DNA from: Metridium senile
Lineage: Eukaryota > Cnidaria > Anthozoa > Actiniaria > Metridiidae
Length of the DNA: 64,000 bases
Reading direction: 5' to 3'
NCBI GenBank assembly: GCA_949775045.1
Contig: OX459103.1
Span: forward strand, 14,711,807-14,775,806
Position numbers and translations under genes: made by a program. Below are positions 21,101 through 32,984 of the stretch, one piece after another. Numbering within the stretch: the first letter of the stretch is position 1; the number at the start of each line of letters is the position of its first letter. The notes below the pieces were generated by a model. It was not told the origin of the DNA, made no database searches, and saw only the letters and a program-made list of their open reading frames with translations.

Positions 21101-24100
21101 AGATCAGAATGGCAATGACAATAACACTGGCAATGACAACAACAATGGCAATGACAATAACAATGGCAATAACAATTACAATGGCAATGACAATAACAAT
21201 GGCAATGACAATAACAATGGCAATGACAATAACAATGGCAATGATAATAACAATGGCAATGACAATAACAATGGCAATGACAATAACAATGGCAATGATA
21301 ATAACAATGGCAATGACAATAACAATGGCAATGACAATAACAATGGCAATGACAATAACAATGGCAAAAATAATAACAGTGGCAATAACAATGACAATGA
21401 CAGTAACAGTGGCAATGACAATAACAATGACAATAACAATAACAATAACAATGGCAATGACAATAACAGTGGCAATAACAATAACAGTGGCAATGACAAT
21501 AACAGTAAGAACAACAATAACAATGGTAATAACAATAACAGTGGCAATGACAATAACAGTAAGAACAACAATAACAATGGTAATAACAATGGCAATGACA
21601 ATAACAATAACAGTGGCAATAACAATGACAATAACAGTGGCAGTGACAATAACAGTTTATGGTGTTTCCCTCCTGTTTGAATCAACCGTACCGAACATTT
21701 TTGAGTGGCCGCTAAACCACAGGGACCCCTAATCAATCTAAAACGTAAATACACAAAACAATAAATGGTGTTTAGTGATTTTTTAGTCGCACGCATATCA
21801 TGTTTGATGAAAATTGGTTGGGCTTCCTGTGTTAATAAACATTTATCTTTGGCCTTCTGTGGTAACTTTTTTCCGTACTTTTCTGTGGTGAGATGACGAA
21901 TGACAAAATTGAAAAAATTTTCTCACGTATCTTTCTTCGACACTTGTAATCCCTGTAGAGTCTAGTTAAATGTTTATCACATCACACGGGGTGTACAATA
22001 TGCAATGCAAGGGCACTCGCGTGGTCGAAGGAAACCCAACAACAAAATGATCGCTAAGTTAGCACAGGAAACCCAAGTAGTGAATAATTGCATTGGGGCG
22101 GATTTGCTCGCGATTTTAAACAATTACTAATTGATCAGGGGTCCATGTGGTTAAACTATCTCAGATTCAAAACATTTTCTACGATTAACTTAAAATCGGT
22201 CAAACACTTTTTTGCGTGGTCTATCGAGTTTTAGTATCCACCAACCCGTAGTCTATATCACAAATCATGCATTTCCAACATTTGCCACGCTAGCGGGTTC
22301 TATTGGTCATAGTACATTTTTGTGAAAAGCGCCGTTTTTCAAAAGATATAAAAAATGGCGAGGAAATAAGATATTTATTGGTAAACAAATTATATAAAAT
22401 AATATACAAATTAGGTAATACCTAATAGCGGAGCTCCCAGTTTACATTTTTCTTACAACATCAATATGTGTATGTAAATAGTTTTTGTGCACGGGTCATG
22501 CCCAATCTAGATGATACAAGAAAATATAACTAGCCAATCAGCGCGAAGCTAACAAGCTCAAGTTGTTAGCATAGCCCATGACAGGAAAAAATTGCGCACC
22601 AAAACCTGCCTCAGTAGAGTAGGGTGCGAAATATTTTTTTCGGTCAGAAAAATCGAAACTAAAACTCAAAAAACTTTTAAAAATCAATATACAACATAAT
22701 ACGTCGAGGCTCCCCTCCCTCGAAATGATAATTGGTCAGTGCGGGTTTTACATAGGTTTAAAAGCCATTAGGGACGATCAACGGTCAATTGCAACTTCAA
22801 GACTTCAAAAGTTCATTGAATCGTCGTTCAAGTCCAAAATATCTCAAGAGAAGCCATTCTAAATATTTTTCCTTAGTTCTCGTTTCTTCTAGAAAAGCAA
22901 GTGATGCCAGCTAGCTATGCAGCTCTGACAAGTTTTGGATGCCTGACAATCAGTGAAAGGAGCTCGACTAAATTCCCTGTCAAAAAGAATGTTTATATTA
23001 AATCAAGGTGCTGTATCACCCGTAAATGTAATAACAACGGTAAATGTAATACCCACCGTAAATGTAATAATAATCAACCGTAAATGTAATACCCACCGTA
23101 AATGTAATAACTATCAACCGTAAATGTAATAACCGACCCCACCGTAAATGTAATAAAATTTAACCATGAATGTAATAATCGAAACCCACCGTAAATGTAA
23201 TAACATTCAACCGTAAATGTAACAAGTGTTTACACTGTCATTAAACTAAACTTCAATACAGCATTGCAATACAGCATTGTGACATTGCATAATTGGAAGA
23301 ATTAAAGATCTGTAAAATATATATAATATTTTCCGCGACATGCACGTGCGTATGATTGGCTCTAGACCGGCACTCCGTAACACCTAATTGAAAGACGTCC
23401 TACATAATATGTGAGCTCTGTGGGCTTCAAGAATATTTCTCCAGCCTCTTATGCAATTTCAATTCAAAAAAAATATTTCGTAAGGGTTCATGTATATATT
23501 ATTACAGGTGACTCGGCAGGTAACTCGGCAGCCTTTAATAACTGATTCTCAAATTGCAAGAAGGTAATCCAGTTAGATATTTACAAGCATGGCCGAGACA
23601 CTGGATTTAAACTAAAAGAAATCAGGAAAATATCAGGCCTCAAATCAGGGCGGGATTTGAATCCGAAAACTCCAAAAAGTGCAAAAATAAAAACCGTTCT
23701 GATCACTGACTCTATCTTGTCTGTGTTTCTTTTTCCTATCTTTTCGTTGCACATTTCTACTGAGAGTCCCATTTTCAGTTTCCCATTATTCATCCTACTG
23801 ATAGTTCGGCTACTCGGGTGTTCCATTCGCATTTTAATTTGCATTCGTACTTGAAAATTATGTAAAAATATCATTCTATGTAGATACTAATGGAAAGCTG
23901 AAAGTTTTGTACAAGCCTTATATTGTTTACCAATATAACAAGGTACAGGGTACTCACAATCACTGCAGTACATTCAGCATTCACATTCAGCATTTATATC
24001 AAACAGAAGTTCAAGCACACTTTGGAAGAAAAAAAGAGATATTCCCTTTAGTTGCTGACGTCATAAGGTCACGTGTTCATTTACAGTAAAGGAGGGAATA

Positions 24101-27100
24101 CTAATTGTTATGCAATGCTGCATTGAAGTTCAGTTAAATGACAGTATAAACACTTGTTACATTTACGGTTGAATGTTATTACAATTACGGTGGGTTTCGG
24201 TTATTACATTTATGGTTACATTTTATTACATTTACGGTGGGGTCGGTTATTACATTAACGGTTGATAGTTATTACATTTACGGTGGGTATTACATTTACG
24301 GTTGATTTTTATTACATTTACGGGTGATACAGGTGCAAAGAAGTTTCACATGAACATTGCATTCTTAATCCGTTGTCCATTTTCTTCTTTCAATATATTC
24401 AAATACCTTCGACACGTACTGTTTTTATGGGTGAATGAACGGCGAGCTGGGGGTTTTCCCTTCGTTTTATTTATATTTTTATACAATACAGAATTACAAA
24501 AATGCACAGGCTTAAGGCTAACAACTTTGGTGTATTCATATGCAGGCCTGTTCGCAAATACATTACCTAGATATAAACTGTAATAAATCGGTCACTAAAC
24601 TTACTGGCCTAAAATGTCACAGTAAGTACATTTATCATATTTACCATTCATAAAAAGGGGAAGGGGAAGTGGGAAGGGGAAAGAGAATAAAAGACAGGGC
24701 TAGTAGTAAACTCCCAATTACTTTGAGTACTATCAACTATCCAATGACACAATAAACACCACATAAGACTTGACGTATGTGTGGTTCAGCCTGGCCAGCC
24801 TTATAATAAATATACTTACTGTGACATATTAAGCCAGTAACGTTAGTGGCCGATTTTGACGTTCGTTAATATGATAACTGTACTTACTGTGACATTTTAG
24901 GCCAGTAAGTTTAGTGGTCGATTTTCACTCCCATATTATAATAAATATACTTACTGTGACATTTTAGGCCAGTAAGTTTAGTGGCCGATTTTCACTCCCA
25001 TATTATAATAAATATACTTACTGTGACATTTTAGGCCAGTAAGTTTAGTGGTCGATTTTGACGTTCGTTAATATGATAAATGTACTTACTGTGACATTTT
25101 AGGCCAGTAACGTTAGTGGCTTAAAATGTCACAGTAAGTATACTTATTACTTATTATATTATTATTTTTTTTTATATATTACTATTATTATTATTCACCG
25201 ACTACGTTAGTGGCTTAAAATGTCACAGTATATATACTATATTAATCACATATTTCGTCATTATATATAGTCCCCAAATTGCACGATACTTTTTTGAAAT
25301 GTATAACATGTTAAAAGAAAATTAATACAAAATTTTTTTAAATTGGTTAAATTGACGAATTATAAAACACATTTGAATTTCGCGCTCTGACTAAATTCGG
25401 GGGTTCCTTTTTCAATTGGAGGACTGGGTCGAGTGACGTCTCAAAAGGTATCTAGACAGACGAGCCGTAAAGGCTTCGTTAGTGGCGCATTGTTTGTTGA
25501 CGCAAAAAGACCTGAGAAATCTTACAATTTTCTTAAAACAATCCACAATTACCGATAGAAAGACATATCAATGAGAAGTACGGACTCTGAAAGTTCAACA
25601 CAGTCGTTTTATGAAGATTTATAGGAATTTGAAGGTGAAATAGACTACAACAATATTACCAGGCGAAACAACCGCAATTATGGCGTTCATGCCATCGGTT
25701 AATAAACGAAAACTGAGCAGAACTGATATTTTCTTACAAGTCACTTCGGTGGGAACGATTAGAAATAACAAACTAGTTATTTCAAATTGAAAGTGAGATG
25801 CTGCGAAGTTGGCTTAGTTAGTTTTTATGGAAACACTTATATGGCATTCCCTTTTTTTGATTGCACGATTATGAAAAAAAAAAACAATTTAGTCTTGTTG
25901 TACATCTTTAACTGCCAGAGTCGGTTTTACAAACCCGTGAAAAAATAAAAATAATCAAAATGTAATAGATATTATATATATTGGGATATATATTTTTGGG
26001 ACATTCGTGTTTATACAGTTGGCCGGGGTTCTTTATAAACGACAAAAGAACACTGAAATGATTTCTGTAATACGACAATCTGCATTGTTTTGGGACGTTC
26101 GTGTTTATAGTTGGCCGGGGTTCTTTATAAACGACAAAACAACACTGAAATGATTTCTATAATACGGCAATCAGTATTGTTTTGGGACGTTCGTGTTTAT
26201 AGTTGGTCGGGGTTCTTTATAAACGACAAAACAACACTGAAATGATTTCTGTAATACGACAATCATTAATGTAAACAAAATCCTGCGCTGCGAAATCATT
26301 TCTCTATAAAGAGATTTGTTTAATCATTGCAATTCTCATGACACAATAGTCAATGCAAACACTCGTTAGCGATCATTCACCAACCCCTGCTGCGAAATCA
26401 TTTCACTAAGAGACTTTTCAATCATTGCAATTCTCATGACACAATAATCAGTTCAAATACTCCACTTATACAGCTACTTGTTCGCGGTAAACTATTGAGC
26501 CTGTGTTGTTGTTCAAATAATCGTTGTAGAGGATCATAGATCACCTCCAAAACTTCGGGTGGTGCTTGTTCTTCAGCAGCAGCGCTAGCAGCGGGAGCTG
26601 GAGGAGCATCCATCACAGGATCTTGAGCTAGGCTGTTTTGGTTGGTTATCCATCTTGTGGCTCGCTGAAAATTCGTGTGTTTCTTACCAAATAAGTGAAC
26701 CTCTCTGCTTGGGCGCTTGATCAAATTGAAGGGAGAATGCAGTAAAAGTCGGTCTATTATTTATCGTCAGTTATCATTCCCAGGGGTCCCAGGCTACGCT
26801 GGAATGTTTTACAGGGGGTTACGTAATGAAATCTGTAATTTGGTATATCGCGGTTTGATTCGAGTGTTGTGAATATTTTTTTTGATTTACTAGTTTTGTT
26901 GTCATTATTTCTTATTTTAAGCTCGACCTGCGGGTTAATTTGTGGATACTATAAAACGATTAGACCTCATCGCTCTCATGGGCTACCGGTCAAAAGCTAT
27001 AGCGCATTCGGGCTTCGGGTCTAATCGTTCATAGAGCACGTGGAAATTTTACGAAGACTAGAGAAGCCTTACGAGAAACACGACGCACAGTTGCCAAGTT

Positions 27101-28101
27101 TATTTTTTCTTTTACAACATATTCAGTAGTTAAAATCAAACAAATCGTCGTTCCGTGTTGTGTTGAGTTATAGAGAACGCTTCTCAGGCAATCAGAGCGC
27201 GCGATTTATATCAAATATTTTACAAGGTTTAAGGAATAGCTTTGGTTTGTTTTGGGTCCCGTCATAATCGCTCAAAATTTAAGTTTAGCGGAATTCATTG
27301 ATCGATTCTTGTATTACCGCTATTTGAACGTTAATTATTTAACATTTTGATAAACTTCGCTCCAATAGGCCTTTTGCAAGAACTGGTCACGTGACCCCTG
27401 CAATGTTTCCCATACAAATCCTTATAAAATATTGAATTTTATATTTAATGTCATTTCTCCTGTGTTCAACATTATGAGCTAAACCTTTGGCTTCTTACTA
27501 ATATGGAGGTGCTCTTTTCATTTCTGATGTTCATTTTGACACAGCTACTCGATTTAAAGGGGGTAGGGTCACGTGACCAGTTCTTGCAAAAGGCCTATTA
27601 TTGTCATAACAACCGAGCAACAAAGAGTTTACTAGTTTACGGCCGGTTAAAAATGCTTGGTATGGTATTTTGAAAACAGGGAAACACCTTGAAATATTAG
27701 AGTATTTGAAAAACAACTTTACCTTTGCACATTCTTTGATCTCTTTCTATGAAACATCGCTTGTCTTGGCCACAGGAAATATCAGAACAATTCAGCATTT
27801 TCTTGTATTCTAGATACACAGCATTCATAGCAGGACGGAAATCCTTGGGATGGGATATGTTGGTAGCTTTGCTTAGCTCACAAAGCCCATTTGAAGGATG
27901 AAAATTAAAACTGTAGCATTTTAAGACCTTGGTACACTCTAGAAAACAAACCATCAAAGTCGTGAAGTTGATGCTGGTGAACACGTGGTTCAGTAGTGCC
28001 CAGTCATGTATGGTGGTTGAGGTCTCAAACTGACCGCGGAGGAGCTGAAACATGCAATATATGATTGGCACAAAAAGGGAAGCTTTACTGTAATATCGCA
28101 T
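18131..28101 (-). CDS. Secreted PAN/Apple plus F5/8C (discoidin) protein, 4 exons, 243 aa
   Basis: Exons on the minus strand are 28101-27723, 21043-20908, 18545-18473 and 18274-18131, with matching phases (1, 2, 0) and 732 nt in total. Exon 1 encodes a signal peptide, a PAN/Apple-like domain (Cys-rich, with the segment VCFLECTKVLKCYSFNF) and a short four-Cys EGF-like stretch. Exon 2 opens the discoidin domain with CGSALGMEDGTIPNSAI and NWIHPYDARLN. Exon 3 gives GEWLQVELAKDTTITQVATQ. Exon 4 gives FNGNVDGG, ARYVRLVVQEW and the closing MELYGC. Such PAN-discoidin secreted proteins are common in cnidarians and are thought to bind glycans or matrix. The core strand between VATQG and FNGN (about 30 residues) is missing, yet the frame stays open. 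A splice acceptor just before the start codon suggests a 5' UTR intron. The exon 3 donor (GTATCT) is weak, so the gene may be a decayed copy. Confidence 0.68.
18920..19065 (+). mobile_element. SINE-like fragment
   Basis: Shares CTCGGATAAAGACGTTAAA and downstream blocks with 13720-13925. It lies in the intron of the PAN-discoidin gene. Confidence 0.5.
19090..19440 (+). mobile_element. LINE (CR1/L2-like) 3' end
   Basis: A decayed C-terminal motif (AAPLLWNSL) is followed about 100 bases later by the tail AGAACTGACTTGTATAAGCG and CTATACAAG, typical of CR1/L2-type 3' ends. Confidence 0.65.
19640..20890. mobile_element. Palindromic element with a second inverted-terminus element inside
   Basis: Outer arms: GAGTACAAACATTAAAAGCG...GCAACATAA and its complement at about 20855-20890, plus ACTAAATAGTG/CAGTATTTAGTGG pieces. 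The inner element has its own ends. Confidence 0.65.
19861..20805. mobile_element. 945 bp inner element, inverted ends AGGTAGT(T)CCGGATACTTG
   Basis: Matching complement ends at 20805. The interior is AT-rich with no convincing ORF. No clear target duplication was seen. Confidence 0.7.
21109..21655. repeat. AATGGCAATGACAATAAC minisatellite
   Basis: Units of 12-18 bases built from AATGAC, AATAAC and AATGGC, 65 bases upstream of the discoidin exon 21043-20908. Both strands are open by composition only. Confidence 0.92.
22505..24580. repeat. Dispersed repeat, copy A, split by a 1.3 kb element
   Basis: Blocks 22505-22830 and 22950-23011 plus 24332-24575 match 32558-32935 and 35757-36050. Shared landmarks include GCCAATCAGCGCGAAGC, GAGGCTCCCCTCCCTCG, AAGGAGCTCGACT, CGGCGAGCTGGGGGTTTTCC and AAATACATTACCTAG. 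The element class is not recognised. Confidence 0.78.
23012..24331. mobile_element. 1,320 bp element with iterated CCGTAAATGTAATAA subterminal repeats and 5-bp duplication
   Basis: The ends are TGTATCACCCGTAAATGTAA inverted, with about ten CCGTAAATGTAATA motifs at the left end and a similar inverted set at the right end. The duplication GGTGC is at 23007-23011 and 24332-24336. An empty version of the site exists in copy B near 35810-35825 (AAATCAAGGTGCAAAGAAG). The interior (23230-24120) has no transposase, so this is non-autonomous. TGT...ACA ends with 4-5 bp duplications recall Ginger-type elements; this is a weak suggestion. Confidence 0.9.
24590..25240. repeat. Tandem and inverted array around CACTAAACTTACTGGCC
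   Basis: Five direct copies (about 24815-25110) of a 62-65 bp unit containing CTTACTGTGACATTTTAGGC and AGTAAGTTTAGTG, flanked by inverted single copies at 24590-24630, 25115-25140 and 25205-25230. Confidence 0.88.
25985..26275. repeat. Three-copy tandem repeat, about 95 bp unit
   Basis: Units share GGGACGTTCGTGTTTATA, GGTTCTTTATAAACGACAAA and ACACTGAAATGATTTCT. Each contains a TATAAA. Confidence 0.9.
26280..27360. other. Intron of the PAN-discoidin gene; small palindrome, no gene called
   Basis: An Ala/Pro-rich open frame on the minus strand (26724-26434) has no recognised domain. A short inverted repeat (AACGATTAGACC ... GGTCTAATCGTT) is at 26955-27031. Confidence 0.4.
27364..27602. mobile_element. 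239 bp foldback MITE
   Basis: Inverted ends AATAGGCCTTTTGCAAGAAC continuing to TGGTCACGTGACCC. It lies 120 bases downstream of the PAN exon donor. Confidence 0.8.
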
Positions 28102-28454
28102 GGTTGACCTGCAAAGCAGAAGGCAGAATTAACCAGGGAATATTTTCAATATAATGAGTAATGCTCATTACATTTGATGTTTTCATGGTAACCGTTTTGG
28201 TAGTATCAACAAAATATATTGATTTTTTTTGGCAATGTAATATCCAGTTTTTTTTTGTTGTTGTTGCGATTGGAGTTTTCAGCCTAATAGCTGGTAGTTT
28301 ATGCTAATTTGTTGAGCACCTTCAATTTGCTAGTTCAAATCCAAGATCGCTAACATAATTGTAGCACAGGCAATTTATCTCTCGAATTTTAGTACAACCT
28401 GGAATTTTGGGGTTCTAAAACAATCTACCTATAAACTTTTTCACGTGTATATTG

Positions 28455-28555
28455 AAGAAGGACTAACTGTGAATTCCTGTCTATCACGCGTAAACTTGAA
28501 TAAAAACTGATTGTCTGCCGTTGCAAGTTAACGCGTGATAGACAGGAATTCACGG
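28455..28555. repeat. Small inverted repeat
   Basis: GTGAATTCCTGTCTATCACGCG and its complement around a 45-base loop. Confidence 0.75.
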
Positions 28556-28840
28556 GTAGCTGTCAAATTTGAACAATGGCAAGGTGAGTTCATAATAATG
28601 ATTGCAAAACATTAACAAACGACAAGAACTCAACGCAAAGCTTACCAACTAAATGTCGGCTTTGGATGCCCTAAGAGTATATGAACCGATATGAAAAGTT
28701 ACAGCGAAAGAATATATAGTCTAACGAAGCTCTCAAGCAAGTTATGAAAAACCTCAACGTCGACAAATATAAGAATAAGCCCAAACTTACTCGATACCAT
28801 TAGTTTGTTGGGAAATATTAAAAATTGCGCTGTATAACTC

Positions 28841-29011
28841 TATGTAACATACCTGTGGTACCCCGGATGATGCGCGCGTAAGGCATCATGGGGGACACGA
28901 GGGAGAGAGATAGAAAACACAGAAGAGTAGTTGTTTTACAGTTGTTTAAGTCTTGTATTAGTCGGTTTATCTATTAAATAAAGACAAGGATGTAGACCTG
29001 GGCCACATACC
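28841..29011 (+). mobile_element. Possible solo LTR
   Basis: A TGTAACATACC...CCACATACCA segment with TTAAATAAAGACAAGG near its 3' end, like a retrotransposon LTR with a polyadenylation signal. No clear target duplication and no second LTR. Confidence 0.35.
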
Positions 29012-29223
29012 AAGTAATCGAAGTAGTTTATTTTACAATGGAAGACTCGAAAATACGAGGCACAATAGTCCTTGACCAATATGCGCGTGATAAAGGATAT
29101 TCAATGTTGGCCGATTTGTCATTTTCGAGAGATAATTCATATAATGGGAAAATTCCTAAAAATAACTCTCCAAAAATAAGAACGCGTTTCATTTAAAATT
29201 GCTCTCTTAATAATTTATCAAAT

Positions 29224-29418
29224 TCAGCTAAAGTCCTTCCCACAATGTATTCTAGCTGTACCTATGACCGACAAACCTAAATATCTCACCACGCCCGGAA
29301 AACAGCCCAGAAGGAAAATTCCCCATAGCATGCCTAGCGTTGCTATGGACGCCCAGATCTCAAAAGACCGTATTGCATCATGAGCGATAGGATACATGAA
29401 GTTCGTGAACGAAGACAT
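29224..29418 (-). CDS. Small hydrophobic membrane protein, 64 aa, family not recognised
   Basis: The ORF starts with MSSFTNFMYPIAHD and has one long hydrophobic stretch (about residues 24-44), so one membrane span is likely. Upstream a GC-richer segment and a 5' UTR exon end at a strong donor (GTAAGT at 29476). A short intron would then lead to AAG just before the start codon. The first 13-14 codons and the whole upstream region lie inside the left arm of a 1 kb inverted duplication; the rest of the ORF is outside it. This argues that the arm derives from the gene's 5' end. A possible donor inside the ORF (GTGAGA near residue 42) means the last residues may instead come from another exon. No function is assigned. 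Confidence 0.4.
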   Translation of the reverse strand: MSSFTNFMYPIAHDAIRSFEIWASIATLGMLWGIFLLGCFPGVVRYLGLSVIGTARIHCGKDFS

Positions 29419-30370
29419 TATTTGCTTTAAAACTAATATAGAACATATAAAAAGTATGAATAAATGAACTACTTACCTGTTGCTTGACTCTATTCCTTCG
29501 AAATCCTTCGAGTTGTATTTTAAATATGGCGGCGTCAATATTGATTTAATTTTATACAGGCCTAGTCTCTCACTGACTATAAGAAGCTTATTACGTCATA
29601 CATTCGCCCCTCGAAGCTATAACTACACTGGGTAGGAAGTCTTTTAAGGTTGCTATGATACATCCAATTACACAGCTCTTATAACAAAAGGCTATTGTTT
29701 AGGCTTTCGTACCATGCTTGTAAGACAAAAATTATGACTCTCTTATCCCCGAATGGTCATAAATTGACAGCAAACTACTTTCTTGAGGGGGAGGGTTGTA
29801 ATTTTTACAGGGGAGGACTAAAGTTTTTGTGTGATACTTCCGCTGCTGTTCCCGGCTCTGGTAACAACAAATATGCTAAACGAATAGGTAAAATGCTCTC
29901 AAAGAATGCTTAAATTTAGCGCTATCTAATTCATTCGGGTGTATTCGAAGCTAGTATATATAGGAAAATTATTTTTTTGCTGTTCCAAAAGTGCACAGAA
30001 ATGTGTTGTTAAGGAAAATACGAGAAGGTGAATCATGATTAATGATGATATTTGTTTTTCTGGTTATGAACTATAGTCATCATCTAGCTACGAATGTACA
30101 GAATGCAAATTTTGTACAAACTAATCAAGAGTGAAAGGCACTGGTTGTTCATCCAGGCTTTGTTTAGTGTTTTTTTTTATGAACAATACAGTAGTTTCAA
30201 ATAAACCGCTTCTTGAATGCTAATGTGTTTCTTATATTCTAATGAGGTCGTTGACAAGAAATATATATTAACGAATTCACGTGCATACGTTGTTACAATA
30301 TAAAAAACCGTCAACTTTAGAAAGAAAGACGTTAATTGTGTTTACATTGTAACAACGTATGCACGTGCAT
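29377..30370. repeat. Left arm of a large inverted duplication
   Basis: 994 bp, over 99% identical by eye to the complement of 31263-32254. It contains the 5' UTR exon, donor and first codons of the small gene read on the minus strand. Confidence 0.93.
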
Positions 30371-31262
30371 TCGTTCACGAACTTCATGTATCCTATCGCT
30401 CATGGATAGATTGAATGATAGATTGAATTAACATGAAGTTCGTGAACGAAGACATTATTTGCTTTAAAACTAATATAGAACATATAAAAAGTATGAATAA
30501 ATGAACTACTTACCTGTTGCTTGACTCCTTTGAAATCCTTCGAGTTGTATTTTAAATATGGCGGCTTCAATACTGATTTAATTTTATACAGGCCTAGTCT
30601 CTCACGGACTATAAGAAGCTTATTACGTCATACATTCGCCCCTCGATGCTATAACTACACTGGGTAGGAAGTCTTTCAAGGTCTTTCGTACTATGCTGTA
30701 AGAAATCTGCCATGCAATCTTCCATATAAGGCAATGTGCCATGCAATGTTCTAGGGTGGGGTAAATTCAAAATTTGTTCTGAGTTAAGGTACGTTCTAGG
30801 GTAGGGTAAGGCACAAGTTTTCAATGACCACGGAATCATAATATTTGCAAAATTCAGTTTATTGTGGCAAGAGCCACCGCCGAGAGCTATGCATTAAAAT
30901 AGTTTATGGGTTTTACATTTATATTTTCTATATTATTTTACGACCAGACGACGCAATTATAAAATGTCGAGGAGCTGTTGTTACTTTGAGAACTGCACAT
31001 TTAATAGTGTCTTTTTTTAACAATTTTATAAAAAAAAGAAAAATACATGAGATGAAAAATATGTTTTTCCAGAAAACGTACTACCGAATGCAAGTTCGTG
31101 TTACGAAATAATTCAATAGAGTAAGAAATTCTTGTTTCTAATTATAAGACCTATCAGAAAAGAATGATATCTGAGGCATTAGAGTAGTTTCACATAAACC
31201 GCTTCTTGAAAGCTAATGTGTTTCTTATATTCTAATGAGGTCGTTGACAAGAAATATAACGT
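30371..31262. repeat. Spacer of the inverted duplication, with partial copies
   Basis: Holds an inverted scrap of the arm end (30371-30406), a direct partial copy (about 30432-30685) and another direct copy (about 31185-31258). Several rounds of copying are implied. Confidence 0.8.
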
Positions 31263-32254
31263 ATGCACGTGCATACGTTGTTACAATGTAAACACAATTA
31301 ACGTCTTTATTTCTAAAGTTGACGGTTTTTTATATTGTAACAACGTATGCACGTGAATTCGTTAATATATATTTCTTGTCAACGACCTCATTAGAATATA
31401 AGAAACACATTAGCATTCAAGAAGCGGTTTATTTGAAACTACTGTATTGTTCATAAAAAAACACTAAACAAAGCCTGGATGAACAACCAGTGCCTTTCAC
31501 TCTTGATTAGTTTGTACAAAATTTGCATTCTGTACATTCGTAGCTAGATGATGACTATAGTTCATAACCAGAAAAACAAATATCATCATTAATCATGATT
31601 CACCTTCTCGTATTTTCCTTAACAACACATTTCTGTGCACTTTTGGAACAGCAAAAAAATAATTTTCCTATATATACTAGCTTCGAATACACCCGAATGA
31701 ATTAGATAGCGCTAAATTTAAGCATTCTTTGAGAGCATTTTACCTATTCGTTTAGCATATTTGTTGTTACCAGAGCCGGGAACAGCAGCGGAAGTATCAC
31801 ACAAAAACTTTAGTCCTCCCCTGTAAAAATTACAACCCTCCCCCTCAAGAAAGTAGTTTGCTGTCAATTTATGACCATTCGGGGATAAGAGAGTCATAAT
31901 TTTTGTCTTACAAGCATGGTACGAAAGCCTAAACAATAGCCTTTTGTTATAAGAGCTGTGTAATTGGATGTATCATAGCAACCTTAAAAGACTTCCTACC
32001 CAGTGTAGTTATAGCTTCGAGGGGCGAATGTATGACGTAATAAGCTTCTTATAGTCAGTGAGAGACTAGGCCTGTATAAAATTAAATCAATATTGACGCC
32101 GCCATATTTAAAATACAACTCGAAGGATTTCGAAGGAATAGAGTCAAGCAACAGGTAAGTAGTTCATTTATTCATACTTTTTATATGTTCTATATTAGTT
32201 TTGAAGCAAATAATGTCTTCGTTCACGAGCTTCATGTATCCTATCGCTCATGAT
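31263..32254. repeat. Right arm of a large inverted duplication
   Basis: Complement of 29377-30370, with only a few base differences. It carries the same promoter-like segment and GTAAGT donor facing right; the ORF diverges after about 13 codons. Confidence 0.93.
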
Positions 32255-32557
32255 CTATCTCAAGCTAGAGTAAGTAGATGGTATAGCATATACTGCAGAA
32301 ATTTGTTTCGAAGCACATATCTTTTAGGTTGAAAATTGGTGGTGAGGTCGAAAAAAATCTGAATCGATCAACCTTAAATGATTTCTATGTAGCTTATATT
32401 GATCAAATCACGCTAAACCTTCAAAAAGTGACAAGGATAATGCTCTCTTTGTTGTCAGGGTAATTTCATGGCAATTTCTGAAGTATGTGAAGAAAATCGG
32501 CAATCACGCGCCTACTCAAGTATATTAAGGCTTAGGTATTTTGTTTAAAAAACTGCT

Positions 32558-32935
32558 AGATGATACAAGAAAATGTAACTAGCCAATCAGCGCGAAGCTA
32601 ACAAGCTCAAGTTGTTAGCATAGCCCATGACAGGAAAAAATTGCGCACCAAAACCTACCTCAGTAGATCTAGAGTAGGGTACGAATGATTTTTTTTTCGG
32701 TCAGAAAAATCGAAACTAAAACTCAAAAAACTTTTAAAAATCAATATACAACAATATTTACAACATGATATAACAATTATCGTCAATAAAATAAAATCAT
32801 TCTTGAAAATGTAAAGCATCAAATAAACTTTTATTAATACGCGTCGAGGCTCCCCTCCCTCGAAATGATGATTGGTCAGTGCGGGTTTTACATTAGGGAC
32901 GACGGTCAACTTCACGACTTCAAAAGTTCATTGAA
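32558..32935. repeat. Dispersed repeat, copy B, left part
   Basis: Matches 22505-22830 with a small internal insertion. The LINE follows directly. Confidence 0.85.
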
Positions 32936-32984
32936 TGTAACAGGTCAGGTACACATTTACTAGCTTTAACCGGGCGTTAGAACA

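Noticed and set aside
21109..21796. Long open frames on both strands (TMAMTI and LLLSLP repeats)
   Set aside because: Simple-repeat artefacts; the same DNA is open on both strands.
23012..23225. CRISPR-like array of CCGTAAATGTAATAA repeats with short spacers
   Set aside because: Spacers are 5-15 bases and irregular, the block is inverted at the other end of a transposon, and the DNA is eukaryotic.
26434..26724. 96-residue Ala/Pro-rich ORF on the minus strand
   Set aside because: No recognised domain or splice support, and it lies in the intron of the PAN-discoidin gene.
29695..31936. Two identical 72-residue ORFs in opposite orientation
   Set aside because: Identity follows from the near-identical inverted arms; no domain, no codon evidence of selection.
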